From positions 1 to 64,000 of the forward strand of contig CAJHNH020001100.1 of the NCBI GenBank assembly GCA_905116865.2: DNA of 64,000 nt. Reading direction: 5' to 3'. Of the stretch, positions 37,521 to 47,654 are shown piece by piece. The stretch's first letter is position 1. Every line of letters starts with the position of its first letter. The DNA comes from Candidula unifasciata. Its lineage: Eukaryota; Mollusca; Gastropoda; Stylommatophora; Geomitridae. The notes beneath the pieces were generated by a model. The model saw nothing but the letters and a program-made list of their open reading frames with translations, searched no databases and had not been told where the DNA came from. The position numbers and the translations under genes were made by a program.

Positions 37521-38133
37521 TCTATCTAGAGATAAATGTAATACTTCCCCGAGGTAGGATAAGAAGGATATGTCAGAGCAAAGTACAGTGAACTTGGCAC
37601 CAGAGGAGACTATGACAGCCGCACAAAGATGTATATGATGCAAAGCAGCCTACCAGATTAACAGCCTATAGAATACTATAGCAGCAAAAGGATAAACCTA
37701 TAAATGATCAAAGCGATGTTACACTCATTCACTAGTTATTAATATCAATGATATGATGTTAGCATGTAATATGTTCTACATTCTATATCAAATGAAATAT
37801 GCAAGCAAAAAAAATCATCAATTCATCAACTCTAACTAAGCACTATAGATTAAACATTAATCAATGTTCATGAAATGTTCAATGATAGACAGTTAACTCA
37901 TATGATTTCATAAATTAATTACTTTTACAGTTATTATAATTTAATCTTCCCAGTTACCAATTACTAAGTATGATTTTAGTCTAAGAACTGGATGAAGAGT
38001 TAAAATGAAATCTATGAAATTAAACTTCTTTTTCGTTAGTCTAGGGTCTGCCGGGTTTGATCGCTGGCGGGACGCCACTTGTGTCAAGTTTTAATTCTAG
38101 AGAGCGACACAATTGTTACGTGATGTTATAAAC

Positions 38134-38151
38134 CCCGAGACGAGATACCCA
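38134..38151 (-). other. Candidate primer-binding site
   Basis: Minus strand TGGGTATCTCGTCTCGGG, two bases inside the right LTR. TGG at its start would pair with the CCA end of a tRNA. The tRNA species is not identified. Confidence 0.5.
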
Positions 38152-38153
38152 AT

Positions 38154-39525
38154 TGTCGCGCGCCCACGTGGGTAAATACACTGATATAGTGAGGGTGTGG
38201 GTTTGAACCTTAACAATGCCCACCCACGTGAGAAACTGGACTATTATCTAAGCTATGTTGATCCTAGACAGTCCTGGATAGCCAAGAAAACAGCGAGTGG
38301 CTCGTTCCATGAAATGAAAGTTGCTGTACTTGTATCCACAGGAGTAGGAGAAGAGATAGATAGATATCAGGATACACCCACTGTGATATTATCTCGATAC
38401 ACAGTTAACCCCTGCGACTATTCTCCTCTCCTGGCATTACTTAAAAGCCCCCATCAAGTGATTTAAATATTTGTTAGCTGAAGTAAACTAATATGCACAA
38501 AGACACTTGAACCTAAGTACACAATTTACTCAACTATGTTTTAAGAAAATCAACCATGATTTATTTGAATAAATCGAAATTAAAATGAACTTGTTTAGGC
38601 TAGTAGAATTTAGGTTATGTGAATGATGAAATCATAAAGGTATTGGAAAGTAACAACCTTTGGACAGTTCTCGGCTTGAGACCCTGCCTATCTTTTCCAG
38701 TTTGTCGTCCTCACTGCTTTCTGCAGGTCGTTACACTCGACGGTCGGCAAATAATGGATGCCTACTAGTCCCTGCCCAATGTGGGAACTGGAGAATGAAG
38801 AAACAAGCGCATATTTGTAGTATCTGCTCTAGATGTACACTAAGCATGTATATTATACTAACATCAAGCATGTTTATTTAAATAAAACATTTCCTCTCTC
38901 CCTCATGCTCACATTCACTCCTGTCCAATTTGGAAGGGCTTATGTCTCACATTCCAACTGTTACATCTTCTGCCTTCCTCTACACGTCCTGTAATGATAG
39001 TCAAGTCTTCTACGTCAGGTGCCAGCTCTCGTACAGACTCAAAATGACAATCAGTCAGACAGAACCAGTTCTGGAATCTATGCTTGGAACAATCGACGCG
39101 CCCAGAATGCTAACAATAGTTCTGGGGCGAATCAAATAACAAATCTCGTGGATTTACTCTCCGGGATCAATCTCCGCATTAGCCTCCCGAGAGTTAAACA
39201 CATTTCAGTGTGTTAGCGGTATGTAATACAGATTCACATTAACCACACGTGAAAAGATTGCCAAAGTTATCTTCACGCTTGTGATTTCAAAAACATGATA
39301 GTTCATTAAATTTCAATGGCAACAACAACATTTAGGTTTTACAACATTGAAACACATGTGCACGAAAAACATTCATGACACTATCAAATAGGATATAAAG
39401 CAATGTGACAGTGCCCTAAGAGAATGAAGAAATGTCCGCCTAGGAGTACTACAAAGTGATGAAGACACACACTTGAGTAAAAAGACAGTTAGAACTCTAT
39501 CATAAAATATAGATTTGAACCTAAT
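38154..39525 (-). repeat. Right LTR (5' LTR of the minus-strand element)
   Basis: Second copy of the 1372-bp repeat. In the minus orientation it lies upstream of the primer-site candidate and the ORF, so it would hold the promoter. Confidence 0.9.
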
Positions 39526-40570
39526 TTCGATCTTACCTGGAAAAATGAAACCACGATGCCAAACGTTCTGTCTCAAGCTTAGGTTAAGCCCAACAGATGG
39601 CATGTGCTGGACAGGATCTCATTTACCAGACCTAGAGTTCAGCCCTTTATAACTTTTATCAAGCTCCTCCTACATTACGCCTAAAATCATTCTCATTCAA
39701 GGATATCACAGCTCCTCCCTGTGGGTAAGTTTATTCGCTGTCAGTCAGGGCTGTACAACACTTGTTTAAATTCCCACGCTAGGATCTTCTGGTTCAATTA
39801 AGCTGGTCAGAGCATATAGGACAAGTCACACCTCCGGCCTACTTCACAATAAAATCAGACGGTGTCAATTCTTCTGTTAACACTTTCTGCTCACCAAGTC
39901 AATAGTGACCGTCGGACCTGCCGTCGAGTTAGGTAACCTCAGGGGGAATTAAACACAATTAGCCGGAGTTAGCTGCTCCTAAAAGTCTGGCTAGGAGATA
40001 AAATATCTGACACCAACAGATGGTGTGTAAATCCCCAGTCAGTAAGTCTGCTTGGTCAGTCTTATCTCTGTACCTTGACACTTTACATCTGGGAAAAAGT
40101 TGTAGTGTTTGATATGACCAACGGTCCAGGAGAATTAAAGGTTTGATGTGGTCGTCTTAGATTAAGGAAGAATCCAAATCCCTATTTGTCTGTATACTTC
40201 AAAATACATACAAATAAAAGTAGGTTGAGGAAAGACATTCTGAAGTCACCGCGCGTATTGTCACAACTTTTTAAAATAGTAAGACCGATGGCCTTCGTCA
40301 TCCCCTCATATATGCCTCTAACTACATGACTCATACATAACTGTATTCAGTAGTCGTTGGCACACTGCCTGGCTATCTTTTGCAAATGATTACTATCTGC
40401 TCTCAATTTACTGAGTGTATTTCTTGTTGTTCTTTCCTTGTTTCTGAGGAGTTGTATTTGTTTGCTGACAATTAAAGGTTAGTGTGTCTGGCTATTTGTT
40501 TCAAACCAATCCTTACTTCTGTGTTCTCTAGCCCAATAGACTGATACAGCTGTTTTGTAAACAGTCTCCT
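39526..40570. other. Unassigned spacer
   Basis: About 1 kb right of the LTR element. It does not visibly continue the LINE interrupted on the left side, so the pre-insertion site is not obvious. No gene recognised. Confidence 0.45.
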
Positions 40571-40880
40571 TAATTACATCCCATTTAAGGCTTGCAGTAT
40601 ATCCGGGATATCCATGAAAGCATCTTCAAGCTGTTGTTGAAACTCAAAACACTTTTCAGGGTCTTTAGTTTTGGAAATATTTAAGCTAGGTGTACAGTTG
40701 TGATTTTTGTATATGGTATAGTTTGTAACTTTTCCTTCTACAAATCCACATTGATCATCGCTGCTTTCTGGTTTAATTTTGTTTCTTTTTCTTCTCATAA
40801 GTATTCTCTGTAAAATCTTAGTCATGTGACTCATAAGACTTATTGCGCAATGGTTTTTATATCTTAAAGTGCAGTCACGA
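40571..40880 (-). pseudogene. LINE reverse-transcriptase fragment
   Basis: Minus strand reads SHMTKILQRILMRRKRNKI and KPESSDDQCGFVEGK, the conserved segment before the first catalytic block of an RTE-like RT. It then degenerates. Short, antisense to the adjoining LINE. Confidence 0.75.
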
Positions 40881-42149
40881 TAGCTCTTCTAAAACTAAGA
40901 AAAGACAGTACAAGTGCCTCCAGTAATAGACTAATCAGCCTGACCAGATGTCTCTGTAAAACAATGGAACGTATTGTCAACTTTAGACTTTAATGGTACA
41001 TGGAAAGTGATAACATCTTCACGCCGCAGCAGGCAGGCTTTACACAATCCTACTCTACAGAAGACCATAAAACTGACCTCTCTCAAGAAATTGAAGATGC
41101 TTTCCAAGCAAAGAAACTAATGCTTTTGACAAGATCTGGAAAGAAGATCTCATGAAGAAACTGAGAAACTACAAAGTGAAGGGGAATATAACAGATGGGT
41201 GAACTCATACTTGTTGAACAGAAGAGCCCGAGTACAGATAGACGGACTCAAGAGCAAGAAAGTCATGCTGTGTCAAGGTGTTCCCCAAGGTGGTGTCCTG
41301 TCTCCAACATTGTTTCTCGTCTATATCAACAACCTAATTGCTGAACGACCCCATGGTATTAAAGCTGCGGTGTATGCTGACGATTTGGTACTATGATGCA
41401 CAAATAAATGTGCAACAGTGGCCACTCGACTGCTTTAAAGATCCATAGATGCAATGGTTGCATGGGCTGATAAATGGTGTCAGCATCAGCATGGACAAGT
41501 GTAGCACCACTCTCTTCACCTTCTACCCAAAACAAAAATCATGTCTTTCAGATAAATAGAATATCACTAAGAGAGGATAAGGAGCCCACATACCTCGAAG
41601 TCACGTCTGATGATAGGGTAACATGGAGTAAACACATTCAACAAGACAGCAACCAAAGCCAGAAGGAAGATAGCTATCCTAAGAAAACTTAAGTGGAACA
41701 AATTGGGTTTCAAAATGAGAAAATACTTAGTAAAGTATATCAACAAAGTATACGACCACACCTTGAACATGGGTCTACTGCATGGATTTCAGGATTTAAA
41801 AAAAACACACACAAAAGTAGACAAGGTGCAAAATCAAGCTCTTGGAGTCATAAAAGGGGGATGAAATCAACATCTATAGCTGTGATGTCGATGCTGAAAC
41901 ACTGACAGAACGAAGAGACACCAAGATACTAATAAAAGCAGAAAAGTTTCTTAGCATGCCTGAAACCCCTATGAAAGAAAAATTCCTAAATCTAGAAATG
42001 AGGCGACTAAATAGAAGCAGTTTCATCCACCAGGCCCAACGACTCTGCAGGCAAACCAATGATCTGCCTGCAACTGATAGCCCCTTAAACGCTATTCCAG
42101 ATCAGACCCCTTGGAAAGAGGATTATTTATTAGTTGCCAATACACATCC

Positions 42150-42509
42150 TCCGAAAGCTATTGAATGTTCACTGGTCGGACTTTAGGTCCAATACATCTA
42201 TAAGACAGGAAAAAAAAAAAATTATGTGTCTGATTTTATTAGAATGCGTCGCTGGAACTACATCGGTCACGTACTCAGAATGGACATACAGAGACTTCCC
42301 CACCAAGCCTTCATATGGTCACCAGAGGGTAAAAGAAAACAGGGAAGACCAAAAGAAACTCTCCGTAGAACCATCACAAGGGAGAGCTCAACCATAGGTC
42401 TCAGTCGCACTCAAGACCTACATCAAGTGGCAAAGAACCGACAGACGTGGAAAGCTATGACCTCTGCCCTATGCGCCATCTTTGGCACAAGAGGAATAAC
42501 TAACTAACT
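42150..42509 (+). mobile_element. 5'-truncated LINE with target-site duplication
   Basis: Flanked by a perfect 11-bp duplication AATACACATCC at 42139-42149 and 42510-42520. It ends in a TAAC microsatellite tail (42496-42509). The ORF at 42226-42507 has FIRMRRWNYIGHVLRM and GKRKQGRPKETLRRTI, the C-terminus of a LINE polyprotein. Removing it rejoins copy A in register with copy B (48457 region). Only the last 360 bp were copied, a normal 5' truncation. Confidence 0.92.
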
Positions 42510-42821
42510 AATACACATCCAGACAGAAGTGAAAAGAGTATTTGACAAGGAAAAACAAAACAGCCAACCTCGCACTACTTATGACGAATACCCACATTAT
42601 CTTTGGGTTCATGTCTAGATGGATTGATCAGCACAAATCGCAAGCAGAACAGGAGAAGCATGAGTGTATATTGAGCATCGAAATAATACCAGATATGCTG
42701 CCAAAATACCCATAGGAAAGTATTGTCACAACTGCGATGCAGAAGTTCAAGCCATCAAAGAGCAGCAGAAAAACTGTTTAATATATGCATATTTCACAAC
42801 CCGTGGTATTTCTGCCAGTAG

Positions 42822-43400
42822 AATTATGTTTAAACGTCCGTCTTGCCTTTCTTCTGAGCCTCGAGCATCTGCCGGAGCCTCTCATCACTCCCCCTGCATC
42901 AATTTTACCAGACTGGTGATCCATCTGCTCATCCGAACTGTACACGCTCTCCCACAAGGCACTAACCACGCCTGCCTTATCGTGCATCAGTATTCCACCA
43001 AGCTGTGCAGAGCCAGCCAGTCTGTCCGCCTGTTTATTTCCCAAATCCAGACAATACTCCTCACGCGTGTCCTCCGCAGCGAGGTGTGCCACTCTGCACG
43101 AAGCATGCCTGTCCTGATCTTCATCAGCATGCTTTCTGAGTCCGTTACAATCACGATGCGTGTGTGTGTCGTGTTCTCTAGACAGGGCAAAGCTGCAGTG
43201 ACCGCCTCCACCTCCATTCTTAAGCTGGATGGTGTGGTATCATATGCTAGGCTCTCCTGCACCAAACGTCGACCATTAACTTTTGCTAAGAAACCCGAAG
43301 CACTTCTTTTGCCTCTTGACACTGAACCGTCTGTATAAATGATCAAATCTTCTGAGCGAGAATTATCTTGAATTTATTGCTGTTTCCACCTCTGTGGCAC
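42822..43400 (-). pseudogene. Antisense RNase H fragment of a second LINE family
   Basis: The minus-strand ORF at 42987-43346 shows YTDGSVSRGKRSASGF, then MEVEAVTAALPCLENT and IVIVTDSESMLMKI, the first three acidic positions (D, E, D) of an RNase H fold. In the next frame (42778-43092) GNKQADRLAGSA carries the fourth. One frameshift separates them, near 43000. It is head-to-head with the + strand LINE starting at about 43540, whose tail contains the same type of RNase H. Its left end abuts copy A at 42821. Confidence 0.85.
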
Positions 43401-43683
43401 CTGCTAGCCAATCTCTGCATTCCCCGCTCAGTGTGACTATGACCCTACACAAGTCTGATTGTGACACTTTGACCCACTCCTCTCCTCGCCTAATTGTTGC
43501 GAGCTGATTTAGGAGAGTGTAATAGCAGCTATCGCCCGTGTGTCACCGGGGCCCTCACGGGAAGCAAAGAATAGTGACACTGCACCCTACCAGGCATGTC
43601 GTAAGAGGCGACTAAGAGTAGGGTTGGGCTTGAGGTTAGCTACCTCATCCTGTAAAAACCATAGCCACAAAAACCAACCAACC

Positions 43684-44586
43684 ATGGATAAGTCAAAAAG
43701 AGAAGCAAATAAAATCCAGCCAACCAAGATGAGGGGAGGCTCTTCAAATAGAAGAAGTATGACACGGTGTGGAGAAAGCCGTAAGGAGTCCGGATGGTTG
43801 ACTTACCTCCTCTCAGCTAGGAAAACCTCCAGAAATGGCACCTGGAATGTTAGAACTCTCTATGATATAGGGAGAACAATGGAAGTAGCAAAGGAAATGA
43901 AACATTATAGAATTAGTATTTTGGGGTTATGTGAAACTAGATGGACTGGGACAGGGAAAAGTATTCTTAATTCAGGAGAAACTATTTTGTTCTCAGGACA
44001 CACAGAAGAAAATTCGCCGCACAGTGAAGGAGTGGCCCTGATGCTATCAAAAGAAGCAGACAGGGCACTAATAGAATGGGAAGCTGTAAGTCCCAGAATA
44101 TTAAGAGCATCTTTTAGAACAGTAAAACAGAAGGTGAACATGTCGGTAATACAGTGTTATGCACCAACAAATGATAAAGATGCATCTGTTAAGGAAGATT
44201 TTTACATGCAGCTTCAAAATATTATAAATAATGAAAGAAAGGGCAACTTAAAAATTTTGATGGGTGACCTGAATGCTAAGAAAGGATCAGACAACACAGG
44301 TTATGAAGAAATTATAGGGAGACATGGTCTAAGAGTAATGAATGAAAATGGAGAATTGTTCACAAATTTCTGTGCAGATAACCAGTATGTTATTGGTGGA
44401 AGTATTTTTCCCCATAAAAGAATACACAAGGCAACATGGGAATCACCTGATCATAAGACAACTAATCAAATTGACCACATATGTATTAACAAAAAGTTTA
44501 GATCATCCCTTTACGATGTTAGGGCTTTCAGGGGTGCCGATGTATTTACTGACCATTTCCTGGTGATAAGTAAAATCAAGTTATAA
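43684..44586 (+). CDS. AP-endonuclease domain of the LINE
   Basis: Nuclease that nicks target DNA to prime reverse transcription. From the ATG at 43684 about 300 codons remain open; the frame extends back to 43540. Seen in order: GTWNVRTL, LCETRWTG, QCYAPTND, MGDLNAKKG, NQIDHICI and FTDHFLV, i.e. the N, E, Y, D-x-N, D and D-H positions of the APE fold, none of them lost. The domain is therefore apparently intact even though the RT behind it is deleted and split, so it cannot retrotranspose alone. It ends with a stop at 44584-44586, whereas complete elements read on into RT. Confidence 0.85.
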   Translation: MDKSKREANKIQPTKMRGGSSNRRSMTRCGESRKESGWLTYLLSARKTSRNGTWNVRTLYDIGRTMEVAKEMKHYRISILGLCETRWTGTGKSILNSGETILFSGHTEENSPHSEGVALMLSKEADRALIEWEAVSPRILRASFRTVKQKVNMSVIQCYAPTNDKDASVKEDFYMQLQNIINNERKGNLKILMGDLNAKKGSDNTGYEEIIGRHGLRVMNENGELFTNFCADNQYVIGGSIFPHKRIHKATWESPDHKTTNQIDHICINKKFRSSLYDVRAFRGADVFTDHFLVISKIKL

Positions 44587-45246
44587 CTAAAAAGATATAT
44601 AACATCTTATAATCATAGAAACCAATATAATGTAGGCTTTCTCAGAGATAAAGAAATTAAGGAACAGTTCTCAGTTACGGTCTCTAATAAGTGCCAGGTG
44701 TTGCAGCAGTTAGCTGAAGATGTCAACACAGAAGTCTGCTGGGATCAGATCAAAGGAATCTGGAATGAATCTTGCGTAGAAGTTCTTGGCAAGAAAGAAA
44801 GGAAACATAAAGCATGGATAACATCAGAAACCATTAAACTGATTGAAGATAGGAAAAGTAAAAAGGCAGAATTAAACAATAGCAAAACTAGAGCTGCTAA
44901 AGCTAGAGCTCAGGAGAATTAAACAGAAGCCAACAAGGAAGTTAGGGGGCATATAAGGGCAGATAAAGTGAAATATCTAAATGATCTAGCACAAGAAGCG
45001 GAGACAGCAGCAGCAAAAGGAAACCTCAGAGAACTTTACAGTAACACAAGAAAATGAGTAGGTCTTTAATTGATATGCCCGGAATTGTGGTTGGTGGGCA
45101 CAATATAAACAATTTACGTTTTGCTGATGACACAGTCTTGATAGCATCAAGTCAGAAAGAACTACAGGAAATGATAGACAGTGTGGTGTTAGAAAGTGGA
45201 AGAATGGGCCTCAGTTTGAATAATGGGAAGACAGAAGTAATTGTGG

Positions 45247-45966
45247 GGCACTCTTCCGAATACCGGTCCCAAATTATTCACCTTTGAAAAATCCTATTCA
45301 GGGCCTTAAGAGGTCATTTTTTAACCTTTAACAGGGCGGTTGGCACGTTGTGTTCTGGTTTACAGCTAGGCTGCAAAATATGCGAGTTTCGCTCGTTCTT
45401 GTGGTTCACAGCTAGGCTGCGATAGCGGCGGCGAGATGCTCAATGATAATGTCACGGGTAGGTAAACTTCGTTCTTTTCGTTCGCCCTTGAAAGGATGGT
45501 TTTAACGTTGTGTTGTGGTTTACAGCTAGGCTGCGATATCTGCGCCCTTTGCCCCAAAGCATCTGATTTCAGCAGTCCTAATTAGTCGCCTTTTACAACT
45601 TTTATGTGGCAGTGGATCTATTTTTTCTTTCCCCTGAAATATTTAGCCCTGGACCCCGCAAGGGCAGTAATGGGTAATGTAAACAATGGATCAAAAATCA
45701 TTCACGTCGCTTAAATGGATCGAACTCTACTCCTCCCCAAGACGCTTAAACAATGGATCTAAATCTATTCTTTTCCACGTCGCTTCAATGGATCGAAAAC
45801 GATTCCTCCCCACGGCGCTTAGCTTAACGTCTAAACATTGATATCCAGCCAGCAATAACGGCACAAGTGGAAACTGATCATGATGGCCTAAACGGTTTTA
45901 CTACATAACCTCCTGAGGGATGTTTTCCGCAGTGAATAATTTGGGACCGGTATTCGGAAGAGTGCC
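45247..45966. mobile_element. Foldback-type element with 35-bp perfect inverted ends
   Basis: The 35 bp at 45247-45281 (GGCACTCTTCCGAATACCGG...) are the exact reverse complement of 45932-45966. They interrupt the LINE RT coding region between TEVIV and VPKFKYLG. The interior has three copies of TTTACAGCTAGGCTGCRATA-like sequence (45359, 45407, 45521), several AATGGATC words, and ATTAGTCGCCTTTTACAAC (45581-45599), complementary in type to the LINE leader at 43596. No ORF. No convincing target duplication, and some LINE codons are missing at the site. Superfamily unknown. Confidence 0.75.
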
Positions 45967-46239
45967 GAAATTTAAGTATCTGGGCACATGGATAGCATCA
46001 GATAGAAGATGCATAACTGAGATAAGAAACAGAATAGGACAGACAAAAACTGCATTTTATAAAATGAAAAACATCTTGTGCAATATATCCTTCTCATTGA
46101 GAGTTAGAATAAGAATTCTTGCTTGCTACATACATCCAGTTTTAACATATGGCTGTGAATCCTGGACAATCGGTAGGCAAGCCAAACAATTTCTTGAGGC
46201 CTCAGAGATGTGGTTTTACAGAAGAATGCTTAGAATACG

Positions 46240-46785
46240 TTGGACAGCCAAAAAGAGCACCAAAAAGAGTTGATGGCAGTGACACAAGCGTTCCTTTGGC
46301 TCGAAACAGAAAACTGCACCCGCGTATGTATACTCATTGATTCAATGAGTATGATCCGTAGGGTTCAGGCATGTTCGGTGCGAAGACAATGGCTTGAATC
46401 ATTACAGAAGTCCACTGTGCGTGGTCACCTTTATTTTTGTTTCGGGATACGCAGGCGTCGATGGAAATGAAAGAGATGATAGGTTGGCTGGATCCGCTAT
46501 CACTACCGACGGTCAGCCTATGGATCATGCTGATATTTTTAATGCCCTCAGAGAAATGGGAAGGATATAGGACTTTGGGAGCAGTGAATCCAGATCACTC
46601 GCCAGAATGGCAGACTTGGGAATTAAGATCAGCATAGCACCAAAAAAAAAAAAAAAAACGAGACGCACACCAGTATACTTGTTAATAAACATAGAACTGT
46701 TACTATTAGCCATCGGACGTTGGGGTTCATGCTTAGGGGAGGATCTGAGCACCTATGGACGTGTCCGAAGTGCAATGATAACCCA
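46240..46785 (+). pseudogene. RNase H and C-terminal remnant of the 43540 LINE
   Basis: ELMAVTQAFLWLETENC, VCILIDSMSMIRRV and GNERDDRLAGSA in two frames resemble the antisense RNase H at 42822. A 17- to 18-base A run at about 46643 lies inside, not at, the element end, because the C-terminal EHLWTCPKCNDNP is still readable after it. Confidence 0.7.
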
Positions 46786-47654
46786 ACTCTCCAAACTAGG
46801 CAGTCGGTGTGAGGTAACGATCTAATGGATACCATCCAACTGTGGAGTTTCTGGAAATGAAAGAGCTGATACACTACTAGCTAAGGAAGGTGCAAATGAA
46901 GAACAACCTGACGTACCAGTTTCTTATCAGCAAAAGAAGAGAATAATCAAATCAATCAGAAAACCACCAAAAAGATTACCATTTTAAGGACAGACCAGAG
47001 CAAGTTATTATTCTACGCCTTAGAACAGGGCATAATCGGCTTCACAGCCACATGAACACAAAATTTAAAATCGGCGAGTCAGCCATGTGCACGTGTGGAT
47101 TCGCACAAGTGAATACAAATCATGTCCTCCAAGACTGTCCCAAATACAACATATCAAGGCAAAACTTTTAGCCAAGAGAAATATCGGTGAAGTCAAACTT
47201 TACGGGTCGCTGAGTGAATAACAAAAGACAGTGAAGTTCATACTAGAGACAACATTGCAAATTTAAATAATTTAATTCAAGCGGAAAAAAAGAGAAGAAG
47301 ACAAACCTGGCGACTTTTGGGCGACGTGTGTTTGACTCATGCCCAGTGTTGCCATGCCATTTTGGATGTTTTACATCCAGATTTAGATGTTTTTCATTGC
47401 ATTTAGATGAATTTTTACGTTTAGATGGTAGATGTTCTTCTATATCTTTTTCATTTCGTAAATATTTTTTAGATTTTTTCTTTCAGTGTCAGTTTAATAA
47501 TTACTGTGTAAAATATTTAGTACAATATTTTTCTTTTGGTCTTGCACGTACATTGTGACAATTGCGATTTAAAACGTTGAACTCTCACTGGGGTTAACGC
47601 TCAACTATCTGGCAGCCTCGGTACTGATTAAAAGCGCGCGTAAATCATACTAAC

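Larger units (their letters stand above)
34276..39525 (-). mobile_element. Young LTR retroelement with a single ORF
   Basis: Two 1372-bp direct repeats (34276-35647 and 38154-39525, constant offset 3878 with no indels) enclose 2506 bp. On the minus strand the LTR ends in CGACA, and two bases further the internal region starts TGGGTATCTCGTCTCGGG, a plausible tRNA primer site, so the element reads right to left. I counted about seven mismatches between the LTRs, near 0.5 percent, implying recent insertion. The single large ORF lies in the same orientation. There is no reverse transcriptase, integrase, protease or CCHC knuckle. I see no purine tract before the left LTR, the LTR start is not a canonical TG, and I could not find a clean target-site duplication. 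It is probably a non-autonomous element mobilised in trans. Confidence 0.85.
43540..46785 (+). mobile_element. LINE with endonuclease, RT remnant and RNase H-like tail
   Basis: The 5' leader contains GGCATGTCGTAAGAGGCGAC (43591-43610), typical of the start of a LINE group often misnamed craniofacial development protein 2. An intact endonuclease ORF follows, then linker (44587-45050), an RT reduced to a segment with LRFADDTVLIAS (45117-45152), a foldback insertion (45247-45966), the RT thumb with KFKYLGTWIASDRRC and CESWTIGRQAKQFLEASEMW (45969-46273), and RNase H scraps (ELMAVTQAFLWLE, ILIDSMSMI, DDRLAGSA) to about 46530. Near 46740-46780 GGSEHLWTCPKCNDNP closes it with a C-x2-C pair. The finger part of the RT is missing between 45050 and 45054. 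Confidence 0.8.
40881..47302 (+). mobile_element. RNase H-type LINE, copy A, interrupted by nested insertions
   Basis: Two segments of one element: about 40881-42821 and about 46783-47302. The first gives RT scraps (CLCKTMERIVNFRL; QGVPQGGVLSPTLFLVYINN and AVYADDLVL at 41199-41396; then thumb and connecting regions aligning with copy B). The second gives the end of the RNase H domain and the CTCGF...H...C tail. The 3' end (TTAATTCAAGCGG) matches the ends of copies B and C. RT plus C-terminal RNase H is typical of I-superfamily LINEs (I, Nimb and relatives). Copy A is full of stops and is the oldest layer, hosting insertions at 42150-42509 and 42822-46785. Confidence 0.85.

Noticed and set aside
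46643..46660. A run as the 3' poly(A) tail of the LINE
   Set aside because: C-terminal coding (EHLWTCPKCNDNP) is still readable about 80 bp after it, so the run is internal.
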